Of a stretch of 64,000 nt of DNA, positions 49,821 to 61,499 are shown piece after piece (positions within the stretch are counted from its first letter, which is position 1; each line of letters begins with the position of its first letter). The DNA lies in NCBI RefSeq assembly GCF_907164915.1, contig NC_061865.1, positions 57,184,587-57,248,586 on the forward strand, given 5' to 3'. A program made the translations under genes and the position numbers. The notes below the pieces were generated by a model that did no database searches, was not told the DNA's origin, and saw only the letters and a program-made list of their open reading frames with translations. Source of the stretch: Impatiens glandulifera (Eukaryota; Streptophyta; Magnoliopsida; Ericales; Balsaminaceae).

Positions 49821-50645
49821 GTGGGATTATTACGCGTCATTAATGGAATAGCAAGGTGGTGGGATAATTTGAGACAAAAAAAATTATTGTTTTATATATA
49901 AAAATGTTGTTTTTTATTTAGAATTTTGTTTATTTAATAAAATAAATATTTTATGAATTTTTTAGTAATTAAATGGTACATTGTTTTCTAAAATTCAATT
50001 ATTGAAATAAAAATTTCCTATTAAAATAAATATTATAATACCAACCTAAAATATTTTATAATATTGATTTATCCAATCTTATATTCTCACTTATAATTGT
50101 TAAGGCCCGGTCCCCTTTCCTTTGTGAGTAAAAAAAACTTTAGAATCCACGATAACCCTTAATAACATCTCATTTTTAAGCCCAACAAATATTTTATTTA
50201 TTTATAAATTAATCAACAAATTATAATTTATATATATAAGTTATTATACAAGACAGATATGTGGGATATTTGTTTAAAAAATAAAATCAATCACGACTAT
50301 CTAGAACCAACCCAAACGACTCTAAGAGAGAAGGCTCTCTTCTTTTTATTTATATTTAATATTGTTTTTAACTATGGTGTTTAATTGTTTATCTGAATAT
50401 AAAGAAAATGATGTTTTTCTTATACAGAATAAAACAGAACCTCAATGAGTCTTAAAAATAAAATACAAATATAAATTAAGATTTAAGATATATTTATATT
50501 ATTAGAAAGGTCGATATGTTCTTATTACATAATCAATTGAAAAGGAAAAATATTGTGAATTCAAGCATTATAATCAACGATATTAACGACCATGTAAATG
50601 ATATTGTAAAGATCTAATAAGTTTTGGACTTTGATTATCAACCGC

Positions 50646-50864
50646 TTATTTATGCTCGCAAACACAATCACCAACAAACGTGCAATATGATCGGGTGATG
50701 ACCGTCCAATAAAACTCTTTCACACATTTCTCGTGACATTCATCGCGATTGCATCTAATCCTTCTTGGAGGATTGGTAGCTTTAAATTTTGGTTCAACCA
50801 TCAACAATAATGTTGCTACCACCAACACAATTAGAGTCATTGACATCATTTCTCTTTTACCCAT
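50646..50864 (-). CDS. Small secreted cysteine-rich peptide, defensin-like (six-cysteine)
   Basis: Predicted secreted peptide of 72 residues; possible roles in defence or cell signalling are inferred from the fold only. The start MGKREMMS is chosen because it opens a typical signal peptide with a hydrophobic core (LIVLVVATLLLMV, about 10-22). A longer in-frame ATG at 50,918 would place a charged segment ahead of the signal. The mature part has six cysteines at 38, 43, 47, 61, 67 and 69. Their spacing C-x4-C-x3-C-x13-C-x5-C-x-C fits the CxxxC ... CxC core of cysteine-stabilised alpha-beta peptides. It is intronless, whereas many plant defensin genes have an intron after the signal. The duplicate at 44,832-45,050 is dead. 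Expression is unknown. Confidence 0.75.
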   Translation of the reverse strand: MGKREMMSMTLIVLVVATLLLMVEPKFKATNPPRRIRCNRDECHEKCVKEFYWTVITRSYCTFVGDCVCEHK

Positions 50865-50999
50865 TTTATTGCCTTCACTTGACCAATGTCTAATAGGTTT
50901 ATTTTTTTTATGTATCAACTATTAACTTAAAAGAGTTATATTTATGCACTTCAAGAAAAGGTAGAATAGTATGGATCTTAATATAGAAAGATAAAGATA

Positions 51000-51733
51000 T
51001 AGTGAGGGATTATGATAATATATTTTTATTAATTAATAAATTATGTATTTTTAAATATAATTATAATTTATTTATTTATCTTAAATATTATTTATTTTTA
51101 ATTAAAATCTTTAATAAAAATAATTTGAAGACTACACTTTTTTATATTATAATAATCTTTAATTCTCAAAAGATATAAAAATAGAAGTTTTATGTGTGTG
51201 TTTTTTATTATCTAATTTATTAATTAAAATTTAATTATGATCAGATGATTAAGTCTATAAAAAAATTAGAGTGGTGAATTTTTTTTTACAAAACTGATTA
51301 TGCTATTAAGGAATTACAATTTTTATTAAATATAATTTATTTATTTATTAATGTCTTTAATATAAATATTTGAAGAGTGTAACTTTAAAAATCTCTTTTA
51401 ATTTACTTTTAATATTTTAATAATCTACAATATTTTTTATTTTTCTAAATTTTATATTAAATTATTTGTTTATTTAATTAAAAATCAATGTTAGAGAAAA
51501 TATTAATCATAATTTTTGAGGTTTAATATATGTTCTTTCCAAAATTATCATATCTCTTTTTTAAATATTTTATACTTTCCTAAATTATCAATTTCTCTCT
51601 CCTATAATTCTAATTAATTTATATTTTTTTAATTATATTTAAAAATACAATACTATATATATTATATATTCTATATATATATATATATATATTTATTTAT
51701 TTTCTTTATCTCCTAATTAATTTATTTATCTCT

Positions 51734-51764
<31 letters not shown>

Positions 51765-51847
51765 CTTTTCCATTTATAAAAATAACGCTTAAAGTAAAAT
51801 TTGGAAGATTTACTATATAACTCTCCAAAATCATTATATATCTCTTC

Positions 51848-51892
<45 letters not shown>

Positions 51893-52740
51893 TTTTCCAT
51901 TATTATATATATATATATATATATATTTCCATTATTAATTTTATATAAAAAAATAACTTTTAAGGTAAAATTTTGAAGATTTACTATATACATGCTCTCC
52001 AAAATCATCGTATCTCTCCCTTAAATATTTTGTTTTCCTAAATTATTAATTTTTCTCCTATAATTATAACTAATTTATATTTTCCTAATTATATTTAAAA
52101 ATTCAATACTATATATATATATTATATTTAATTTTTTATATCTCCCAATTAATTTATTTATCTCATTATATATATATATATTATATTCTTTTCCATTATT
52201 AATTTTATATAAATATATTTAATTTTATATTATATATATCTTTTTCTTATCCATCATTTCTTCTTGCGCCAAAATTTTTACCTTACATTTATGAAGGAAC
52301 TCGAGTTACATAATTTTCATTTAAAAGTTCTTAGGTGTTTTCATGCCAAAAAGTTGACAAATTCATTTTCTTAGGAACACGTATAACGTATAAGATTCAT
52401 CACATTTTGGGAAGAGGTGGGAATGGGCCTGAGGTTAATTCAATTATATATATATAATATGATGCTTAATTTTTAAAGTGTTCGGATTGTCGGGTCGAAA
52501 GCTGTGGTTAATTTAGATATTTATGTTAAAGTAAATTGATACTTGGGTCGGATTGCGGGTTAACCCGCCCATAAATTTGAAACGGTTAAAAATAAAATTT
52601 GTATGTTTCGAACTTGCAATATAACCAAACAAATATAACTTTTTAACCAACTAAATTAATAATACTTTATATTTTAAATTCAACACTAAATTAGATAAAC
52701 GTGAGACATTTTAATAATATAAGTCCAACTTTTTAACTAA

Positions 52741-52794
<54 letters not shown>

Positions 52795-53589
52795 GATACT
52801 TATTTTTAAAGTGTCGGGATTGTTAAGTCGAGAGTTGTGATTAATTTGAATGTATATATGAAAATAAATAAATATTTGGGTTGGATTGCGAATTAACCAG
52901 TCCATAAATTTAAGATGATTAAAAATAAAATTAAAAATGTTATCATATTTTAATGTAATTTCTTTTTCTCAATTTTTTTCTCAATACAAATACAAGAACT
53001 ACCAAATATTTTATTCATAATGCAATGCATTTGTAAATACCCAAATATTCCTCATAATAGATCTCAAAAAGTTCTAAAATAAAATAAAATTGTACACTAG
53101 AAGATCTCCATAATCATCTTATTTCTCTCTTCAATATTTACTTTTTCCTAAATCAACATTTTCTCTTATTATAATTATTTTTTGTTTTCTTAATTATATT
53201 TAAAAATACAATACTACATTATTCTACCATATATTTCTTCATATAAATATAAATATATATATATATATTATTCTACCATATATTTCATCATATATATATA
53301 TATATAATTAAAAATAATAAATAATAATAAAAATTTATTATATATTTAAAAATAAAAAACTATATATATATATATATAAATATATAAATATATTATTTAT
53401 TTTATAATATATATATATATATTATTATGACAAAAATGAAATATAAATATAAAAGTGAATAATAATAACTAATTTCATTTTATTAATAATTTTTTTCTCT
53501 CCAAACCTATATAATATTATATATATTATTTCTCAATTAATTTTATCATTTATTTTTTCTTTCTCATCATATAAATATATTTAATTTCA

Positions 53590-53632
<43 letters not shown>

Positions 53633-53686
53633 ATTTACTCTTTTCATAATTTTCTTCATAATTTATCTTCTTTAATATTTTTTCTC

Positions 53687-53774
<88 letters not shown>

Positions 53775-54650
53775 TAATCATATAAAAATATATTTTTTAA
53801 TAAATAATATTTATATATAATATTATTTATTTATATATATATATAATATATATATATATTAAAAATTCTTATAAATATCTCTACCTTATAAACTAAATAA
53901 ATTATAACTATTTTTTAATCATCTAGCCTAGTTGCAACAAAAAAAATAGATATTATTATCCTAAAATGAGCTATATAGGTCTCATTTTAAATTTACAAAT
54001 TACTAATTTCTCTTTTTATTTTATTTTTTACTTTCTCATCATTTATTAATACAATATATATAATTTTCTATTTTTTCTAATTAATTTATTTCTCTCTCTA
54101 TATATTTTTAATTATATATATATTTTTATATTTTTTTTCTTCACTAATCATATAAAATATATTGTCTCATAAATTATTTTTATTTTTATATATATTTATA
54201 TATATATAATGTTACATATTTATTAATTTTTATGTATAAATATAATAAGACTATATTATATATATATATATATAAATAAATAAAGACAAAGATTTTATAA
54301 ATATACTTGATAAAATAGAATAATAATAATTTCTTTCTCTTTTTTAATTATTTTTTTTATTTTTTATTTTATTATATATATATATATATTATATTTAACT
54401 TTTTATACCTTTTAATTAATTTATTTCTCTCTCATCTTTATATATTATATATATTCTCTTTCATTATTAATTTATTTGAATATATTTTATCTTATATTAT
54501 ATATATAATAATCATATAAAATATATATTAATTTATCAATAATTTTATATATAAATTATATATATATAATAACATTGATAAATATATATATATAAAGTAA
54601 TTTTTATAAATGCATATATGAAGTAGTGGGCCAGATCTGTTGTGCTAGGC
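51000..54650. other. TA-rich non-coding part of copy B
   Basis: AT-rich sequence with long TA arrays (51,850-51,890, 52,742-52,791, 53,693-53,773 and others) and diverged repeats shared with copy A. No gene was seen. Confidence 0.6.
53693..53773. repeat. (TA)n microsatellite
   Basis: About 80 bp of uninterrupted TA. Confidence 0.95.
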
Positions 54651-54852
54651 CATGTCCTTAAAAATTATATAGAGAGAGAAGAATTGCAAAGTGCTTTTAA
54701 AAAGTGGACTCAACTATTTCTTAATTATTTTATCTATCATTCATATATATATATATATATTCTCTAATCAATAAATTATATATATATATTTATATATATA
54801 ATAGTAACACTATATAATATATATAAACAAAAAAATTTATAAACAAAGTTAC

Positions 54853-54897
<45 letters not shown>

Positions 54898-55169
54898 TAT
54901 ATTTTATTTCATCAATCATTTTATATAATTACATTTTAATTTTTATCATAAATTTTTATCTCAATGTATATATTTTTTTCTTATTTATATATATAATATA
55001 ATATTTTCTTTTATGAGTATGAATAATTTGTTAGTTAATATAAAGATAAATAATTGATAATAAATATTAAAAAAATATATATGGACACATAAATTTATAA
55101 AATTATTTTAAAATTTCAAATAATCTAACGGTTAAAGTGTTTACATTTAATGATCAAGACCATAATTTA

Positions 55170-56830
55170 AATTTAAAAGTGAGTATTATGATAGCTGAGA
55201 TTTGTGGTTGATTGTTGGGATAAGAGGTCCAGTAATAAATGAGATGTTGATTGACTAGAGTGTAAAAGTATGGATTGATTAGAAATAAAAGGGGTGTGAT
55301 TGATTGGTTGTATTTGTTGAAGTATGTGGTTTGTCGAGGGGATAAAGAGAAAGTGTGAATCACAAGATGAATGTCGCGGTAATATAAAAGAGAATGATAA
55401 CAAATGTGATATTAGTGGTTAAAATATATGAATGAGATGTTTGATTAACCAAAGTGTAAAAGTGTATGAGGTCACGAGCCGATAATAAATGAGATATTGG
55501 TGGTTAAAATATTCGAATGAAATTTTGATTGACTGAAGTGTGAAAATGTGTGAGATCATGATATTAGAGGTTCAATTAAATTAAAATTGATGCTGGTTTG
55601 GCGAAAGTATAAGAGGCGTATAAAATATTGTGAGGTCACGAAATGAGAAGTCGATTGAGATTAGTGATTAATTTGACGAGAGATAATAAGTGTGTGAAAT
55701 ATGTTAAGTCACGATATTAGAGTTGAATTGTGTGATTGGTAGTTAGTTTTTCAAAGTGGGGTAACAAATGCGATACTAGTGGTTAAAATATATGAATGAG
55801 ATGTTTGATTAATCGAAGTGTAAAAGTGTGTGAGGTCACGAAATTAGAGGTCGATTGAGATTTATGGGTGATTTTTCGAGTGGATAAAGAGGAATATTAA
55901 AAAGTATAAGTCAAAAGAGTCAATTGGTGGGATTGGTGGTAAAAGAGGTCGCGATAAGGATAAAAGTGTGAGAGGTGAGATCTGTGTTTGATTTATTAAG
56001 ATAAGAGGCCGATAATAAATGAGATATTGGTGGTTAAAAATATTTGAATGAAATTTTGATTGATCAAAGTGTGAAAATGTGTGAGCTCACGTTATTAGAG
56101 GTTCGATTGAAATTTGTTGTTGACTTGTCGAGGGGATAAGAGACGTGTAAAAAGTGGGAGATCACGAGATGAAAAATCGATTGAGATTAGTGGTTGGTTT
56201 TACGAGGAATAATATGTATGTGAAAACATGTGAGGTCACAAAATGAGATGTGGATTGTTTGATTGGTAGTTAGTTTTTTGAAGTGGGTAGCAAATGCGAT
56301 ATTAATGCTTTAAATATATGAATGAAATGTTTGATTAATCGAAGTGTAAAAGTGTGTGAGGTCACGAGATTAGAGATCGATTGAGATTTATGAGTAATTT
56401 TCTGAGTGGATAAAGAGGGATATTAAAAAGTATAAGTCAAAAGATAAGAGGTCAGTTGGTGGAATTGGTGGTAAAAGAGGTCATGATAAGGATAAAAGTA
56501 TGAAAGGTAAGATTTGTGGTTGATTTATCGGGATAAGAGGCCGATAATAAATGAGATACCAGTGGTTTGATTAACCGAAGTGTAAAAATGTGTGAGCTCA
56601 TTAGAGGTTCGATTGAAATTGATTGTTGGCTTTCGCGGGGATAAGAGGCGTGTAAAAAAGTGTGAGGTCACGAGATGAGAAGTCAATTGAAATTAGTGAT
56701 TGGTTTGACGAGAGATAATATGTGTGTGAAAATATGCAAAGTCACGAAATGAGGTAAAGATTGTGTGATTGGTAGTTAATTTTTTTAAATGGGGGTAAAA
56801 AAGGTCGCGATAAGGAATAAGATGTTGTTA
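55170..56830 (+). repeat. Satellite array, copy B (long array)
   Basis: About 1.65 kb of diverged modules in a two-part arrangement. One module carries GAGGTCACGAGATTAGAGGT, CGATTGAGATT and TTGTCGAGGGGATAAGAG. The other carries GATAATAAATGAGATATTGG, TGGTTAAAATATATGAATGA and GATTAACCGAAGTGTAAAAG. Together they give a higher-order unit of roughly 145 bp. The same family appears inverted at 22,780-24,745. Confidence 0.8.
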
Positions 56831-57669
56831 ATGGTGTAAAACACCCCTAGCATTATTTTAGATAAGAGCAAATGTTTGACTTAAAATTCAAATATTAATC
56901 TATCTTAACTAATAAGATAAATAGTGTAATTGATTTGATTTTTACAAAGAAAAAATATGTATTTCTCTCTTAAGTGTTTTTCAAACTAAAATTAATTTTT
57001 ACAAACTAAAACTAATTTTAAATTAATTAAATTTGAATAATATTAATTTTATTTAAAATATTTATACATAAATAATATTTTATTTATAATCTTATTTGTA
57101 CAAATGAACGAGAATCAGGTTAGTTATCTTAAGGATTGTAAATGTCTATTTGTTGATATAATTAGATGTAAGTATGAATAAAACTGGTCTCGATAATTAA
57201 TCAAAGCTAGCATTTGAGGTCAATATTGTTGGTAGCGTTTGGGGTGACATCTTTGTGATGTGGAAGTTTTTACGTGAGTAACGCATATTTTTGGTGAACA
57301 ACGACTACTTTTAACTTTTAAGACAATGTTTAGTGTAGAGTTAAAAGTTTTGCCTTGTCATTTTCGACATTTGCTTCGGCAGTAGTCGGTAAAAATACTT
57401 TGATCAAAAACTATTTGCTAGTAGAATGAGATAGATGAGAAAATTTAATTATAGTGAGTTTAGCTTAAATACAAGAGTATTATTTCTAGTGGTTCTAGTA
57501 GGACATAAGAGGGTGATTAAGTTTTCATGTGATATATTATATCAGAAAAATATGAATTATTTTAAGGTTTTATTGCTACACTTTATTTGTGGAGATTGTC
57601 TCTCAAAGACTTTTATTAAACTCCCTTCAAAGATTTTGTATTTTTGGATGCAATATGATTTATTAAAAT

Positions 57670-57836
57670 GATATGTTGAAAAACGCTGAGATTATAAACT
57701 TAAACGCTGATGAGGGATACAGAGAGAAAATTAATTTAAACGCAAAATGTGTTTGATTATAGTTTTTTTACGTGAACTTATTACGCAAAATTAATATATC
57801 AAACGCTCAAACTCAGCGTTTATCAAACTAAGCCTC
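57670..57836. mobile_element. Relic of the Harbinger-like family
   Basis: AACGCTGAGATTATAA, TTAAACGCTGA, a GAGAGAAAATT block, AAACGCAAAATGTGTTTG and TGAACTTATTACGCA follow the same order as the right part of the 25,457-27,078 element. The relic ends in ATCAAACTAAGCC, which corresponds to its right terminus. The left part was not found. Confidence 0.6.
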
Positions 57837-57839
57837 GAC

Positions 57840-59500
57840 ATAAAATTTGTAGTGACCCATAAAAGTATTTCAAAGAATTAAAAATCAAATATTTATTATT
57901 AAATTAAAGCGTATATAAACTAAATAGGGTGAGAATAAATAAGCTACCTTTTGAATACCAAGTTAACTTTACTCATACTAATTTATATTTATTATGTAAA
58001 TTTTATAAACAAAAATGTATAACTAATTATCCAATAAATTATTAAATAAATAAAAAATGAACCGTGAAAGTATGACCCAAGTCGACATCTATGTACAAAA
58101 TATTTAAACCGTACTAATTTTTATTCACGTATGCAGAAGTTAAAAAAATGAATTATCTAAAATGTAAAGGTTGTTTGGTTTTATTATTTAGAATTGTAAA
58201 TAAAAATAAAAATATAATATATATTAATTTTAAAAAAAGTGACATCAATTTTTAACTTTAAACTTAACAAAAAAAAAAAAATTAATTCAATAATATACAT
58301 GAATATTTAGTTTTAGTTCGATAATAAAATTAATCTTCATTCCATTAAAGTTCTTTATATAATGAATAAGAAAATGAATTGAAACCGCACCTTTGTCTAA
58401 TTCTATTTTTATTTGTAAGTTTTGACTTTAAATATTATTGGAACATTTTTCAACAAAAGATTTATATCCAAAGAAAGTAACATATGATGGGTTGATTTTT
58501 CAGATTGGTCTCTACTTTTCACCAGTTGACAAAATGTTGGATGGAGATCAAAATAATCAAATCTCCCATCAGATAAAGATTTATTTTTAATCACTTAATC
58601 TCCCTTTTCTCAATTCATAATGTCTCAAAAGATAACAAATTCAATAATATTTATTTTTTAACGACAATTATCAACTCATACTTTAATACTTTAATGATAG
58701 TTTTTAAACAAATAAAAAGAAATTATCTATTCATTTTAGAGATTTTCAAAAACCAAAAACCACATTTGAATTGAAATGAATTTCCCTTAATTAATTTTTT
58801 TTTTAACTCAAGACACCTATATTTATCATTATTCACTTCATTTATTTAAAAATCACAACATTTTTTACAAATATAATTCTAAGAAAAAAAAATGTCACAA
58901 ACGAGCTGAGTGTAAATTACGACACGTAGGCTTCCTACCTCCATACAAAAAAAATAATAATAAATAAAATCTTGCAAATAATAATAAAAACAACATTATC
59001 AATAATAATAATTTTATTTTTGCTGTTCTTTTCTTATCCTTATTTATCTCTAAATTAATTATAATACAATATTCAGCTATACTAATCAAAATGTCACATT
59101 CATTTACTCTACACAATTATTATTTTTTGTAACTATGTTTGATCAACCATATCTATCTAAATAGGATCATGTCTTGCTCAATTTGATATACTTTAATTTA
59201 CATATGATTATTTAATTCGCTTGAGTCCAAAAGTTGGTTTACTTGTGTAGAACAAAAGTCATTATCCAAAATTTAATACAATTTTGAACTATATAATAGA
59301 AAGCTTTCAAAATAATTGTTTGTTCTGCCTAAAAGTAGAAACCCTGAAAATTTTAAATTATTTTAGTTCATTTAAAAAAAAATATTTTTTTTTAATAGAA
59401 ACAAATTTTCTTAATATATATTCTATATAACAACAACAACAATAATAGTAAAATTGAAGCTTTTAGTAGTAGCAAGATATTCAAAAGGAATTTACCAAAG
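57840..59500. other. AT-rich spacer
   Basis: No gene is supported. The small frames here are low complexity. The 3' untranslated region of the DUF212 gene lies at the right edge. Confidence 0.5.
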
Positions 59501-59502
59501 TG

Positions 59503-61172
59503 TCAAGCTTCAGTATTAGATCCAACAATCAGATGCCCAATTGTAGCAGTCAATATTCCCAGTAATGAACCAACAATAACCTGAAAAATAATCGCATAAT
59601 CTTACATACAATGAAATGTGAATTGGGTGTGAAATTGTGAATGAATTGGGATGTGTTCTTCGGTTCTAGTTGCAAGACTAACATTACAAATTGACGGTTC
59701 TTTTTGTAGTTTGATATGATAGAACATTTACATAAACTAGTTGAATCTAGATGTTGGGTAGAACAAACCTGAGATGGTGTGTGGCCTAGAAGCTCGCGTA
59801 ATGGTATACTCTCGGCCAGAGGATGTTCGGGTGGGAGTTCATACACAATTTGGTTCAGAACCTGATAAATTTCCAGTTCAGAGCTGTGTAAGATGATGCA
59901 TCAATGTCTTGGGGAGATAAGAAGTAAATTAAAGAGAACAAAGATATAGAACCTCAGCTTGACGTCCAGCATGTAATCTTACACCAAAAGCATCATGCAT
60001 GACCTGTTTTTTACAGGAATTGAAGAACATATCAATAAATCTGATGAGAAAAGGAAGTGGATACAAAACTGATTAGACCATAACAACAGTTTTGGTAATT
60101 TCAGCCTTTATATGGATTCAAATGCTGAAAATGATGCGAGTATTTCAAATTACCAAACAAAGAGTATCAGACTTAGAGATGATTCATTATCAAAGAGGCG
60201 AAATTAGGCGATAGCAAATTGTAAATGAAGAATTGAGGCAGGGAACATACGACACATGCGAAGACTGATGCAGTTGCAAATAATGATCCTCGAAAGCCAT
60301 CTTGAAAACCAACAGCCAAAGCTAGTGCAGAGACAGTTGAAGAATGCGAAGAAGGCATTCCTCCAGATCCAATAAGTTGTTTTAAATCCCAACGCTTCTC
60401 TCTGTATCTGCAAATCTAATCAAGCTTAAGAATCTTAGGATAAACTAGCAAGCTAACAGCCTAACAGAAAAGAAAATGACATTGAACAATCGCATCAGCT
60501 TGTTCTATATCTGCAAATATCATCTATCTATTATCTATATACACTCATGTGAGCTACATGCTTAGTTTCATCATGAATTAATCTCTGTATCTGCAAATCT
60601 AATCAAGCTTAAGAATCTTAGGATAAACTAACTAGCTAGCTAGCTAACAGGAAAGAAAATGACATTGAACAATCGCATCAGAACTTGTTCTATATCTGCA
60701 AATATCATCTATTATCTATTATCTATACACTCATGTGAGCTACATGCTTAGTTTCATCATGAATTAATCTCTGTATCTGCAAATCTAATCAAGCTTAAGA
60801 ATCTTAGGATAAACTAACTAACTAGCTAACTAACAGGAAAGAAAATGACATTGAACAATCGCATCAGAACTTTGTTTTCTATCTGCAAATATCATCTATC
60901 TATTATCTACTATCTATTATCTATATACACTCATGTGAACTACATGCTTAGTTTCATAATGAATTAATCATTCAATCTACAGATCAGTAATCAATAGAGT
61001 TTGAAGAAGAGTTTAATTAGTACCTGGATACGAAGAGCTTGATAAACTGAGCAATACAAAAGGCAACGAGAGCAGATATGAGAGGATAGTTCGCTACTAT
61101 TGAATTAGCCGATGATGCTTCTTTTGCGTTGTTTTTCGCCATCAACCTAACCGAGTCTACCAACTCATCCAT
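59503..61172 (-). CDS. DUF212 / acid phosphatase-vanadium haloperoxidase-related membrane protein
   Basis: A small membrane protein of the PAP2-related DUF212 family; the substrate is unknown. Exons on the minus strand: 61024-61172, 60251-60407, 59953-60003, 59769-59861, 59503-59580. Phases agree and give 175 residues. It starts MDELVDSVRLMAKNNAKEAS. A first membrane segment (about 25-45, YPLISALVAFCIAQFIKLF) leads to the family signature SGGMPSSHSSTVSALALAVG, a second segment (SLFATASVFACVVM) and HDAFGVRLHAGRQAEVLNQI. A third segment (VIVGSLLGILTATIGHLIVG) closes the protein. The conserved GMPSSHS and HDAxGVRxxAGRQA motifs are intact. Intron 1 contains three tandem repeats that duplicate the exon 2 acceptor. 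The likely Arabidopsis counterpart is At1g67600 (from memory). Confidence 0.92.
60401..60967. repeat. Three tandem 183-186-bp repeats duplicating the exon 2 acceptor of the DUF212 gene
   Basis: Units begin with TCTGTATCTGCAAATCTAAT at 60401, 60584 and 60770. Each continues with CAAGCTTAAGAATCTTAGGA and ATGACATTGAACAATCGCAT. On the minus strand each unit carries AGATTTGCAG/ATACAGAG, which is the real exon 2 acceptor and first exon bases (60407) plus two decoys at about 60590 and 60776. Confidence 0.9.
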
Positions 61173-61499
61173 AATCCTTTCGCCGGTGTGATGTTTACGA
61201 AGAGGCGATGCGAGAACGAATGAAGAAGACGGATACTATGTCAAGTGGTGGCTCGTCGGTCGTCGTCGGCGGATCGCGATTGCGCCGGAGAATAAGAAAT
61301 AAACCGTCTGTTTCTCTCTCTATAACAACCAGTCTTTCAGCAGAGACTTGAATACTAGCTTTAGCTTGCAGGAAAAGAAGAACTGGATTGTTCGGTTGAA
61401 TATGCTTTGCTGTCAATGAAGAAATATATGATGGATTCCGTAGCATATACCTTTCTTTTTCAGTTTATTTTAAATTCAATTCTAAATTAAGTTTAAAAA

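Larger units (their letters stand above)
49840..56830. repeat. Tandem segmental duplication, copy B (about 7 kb)
   Basis: Direct repeat of 42,770-49,840. It keeps the intact peptide gene and a long satellite array. It lacks both copy-A insertions. It has its own extra TA arrays and an internal duplication (52,460-52,620 and 52,790-52,950) recognisable by TTTTTAAAGTGT and TTGGGTYGGATTGCG. Confidence 0.85.

Noticed and set aside
57435..57671. Plus-strand ORF of 78 residues
   Set aside because: No recognisable domain, AT-driven composition, and it borders a transposon relic.
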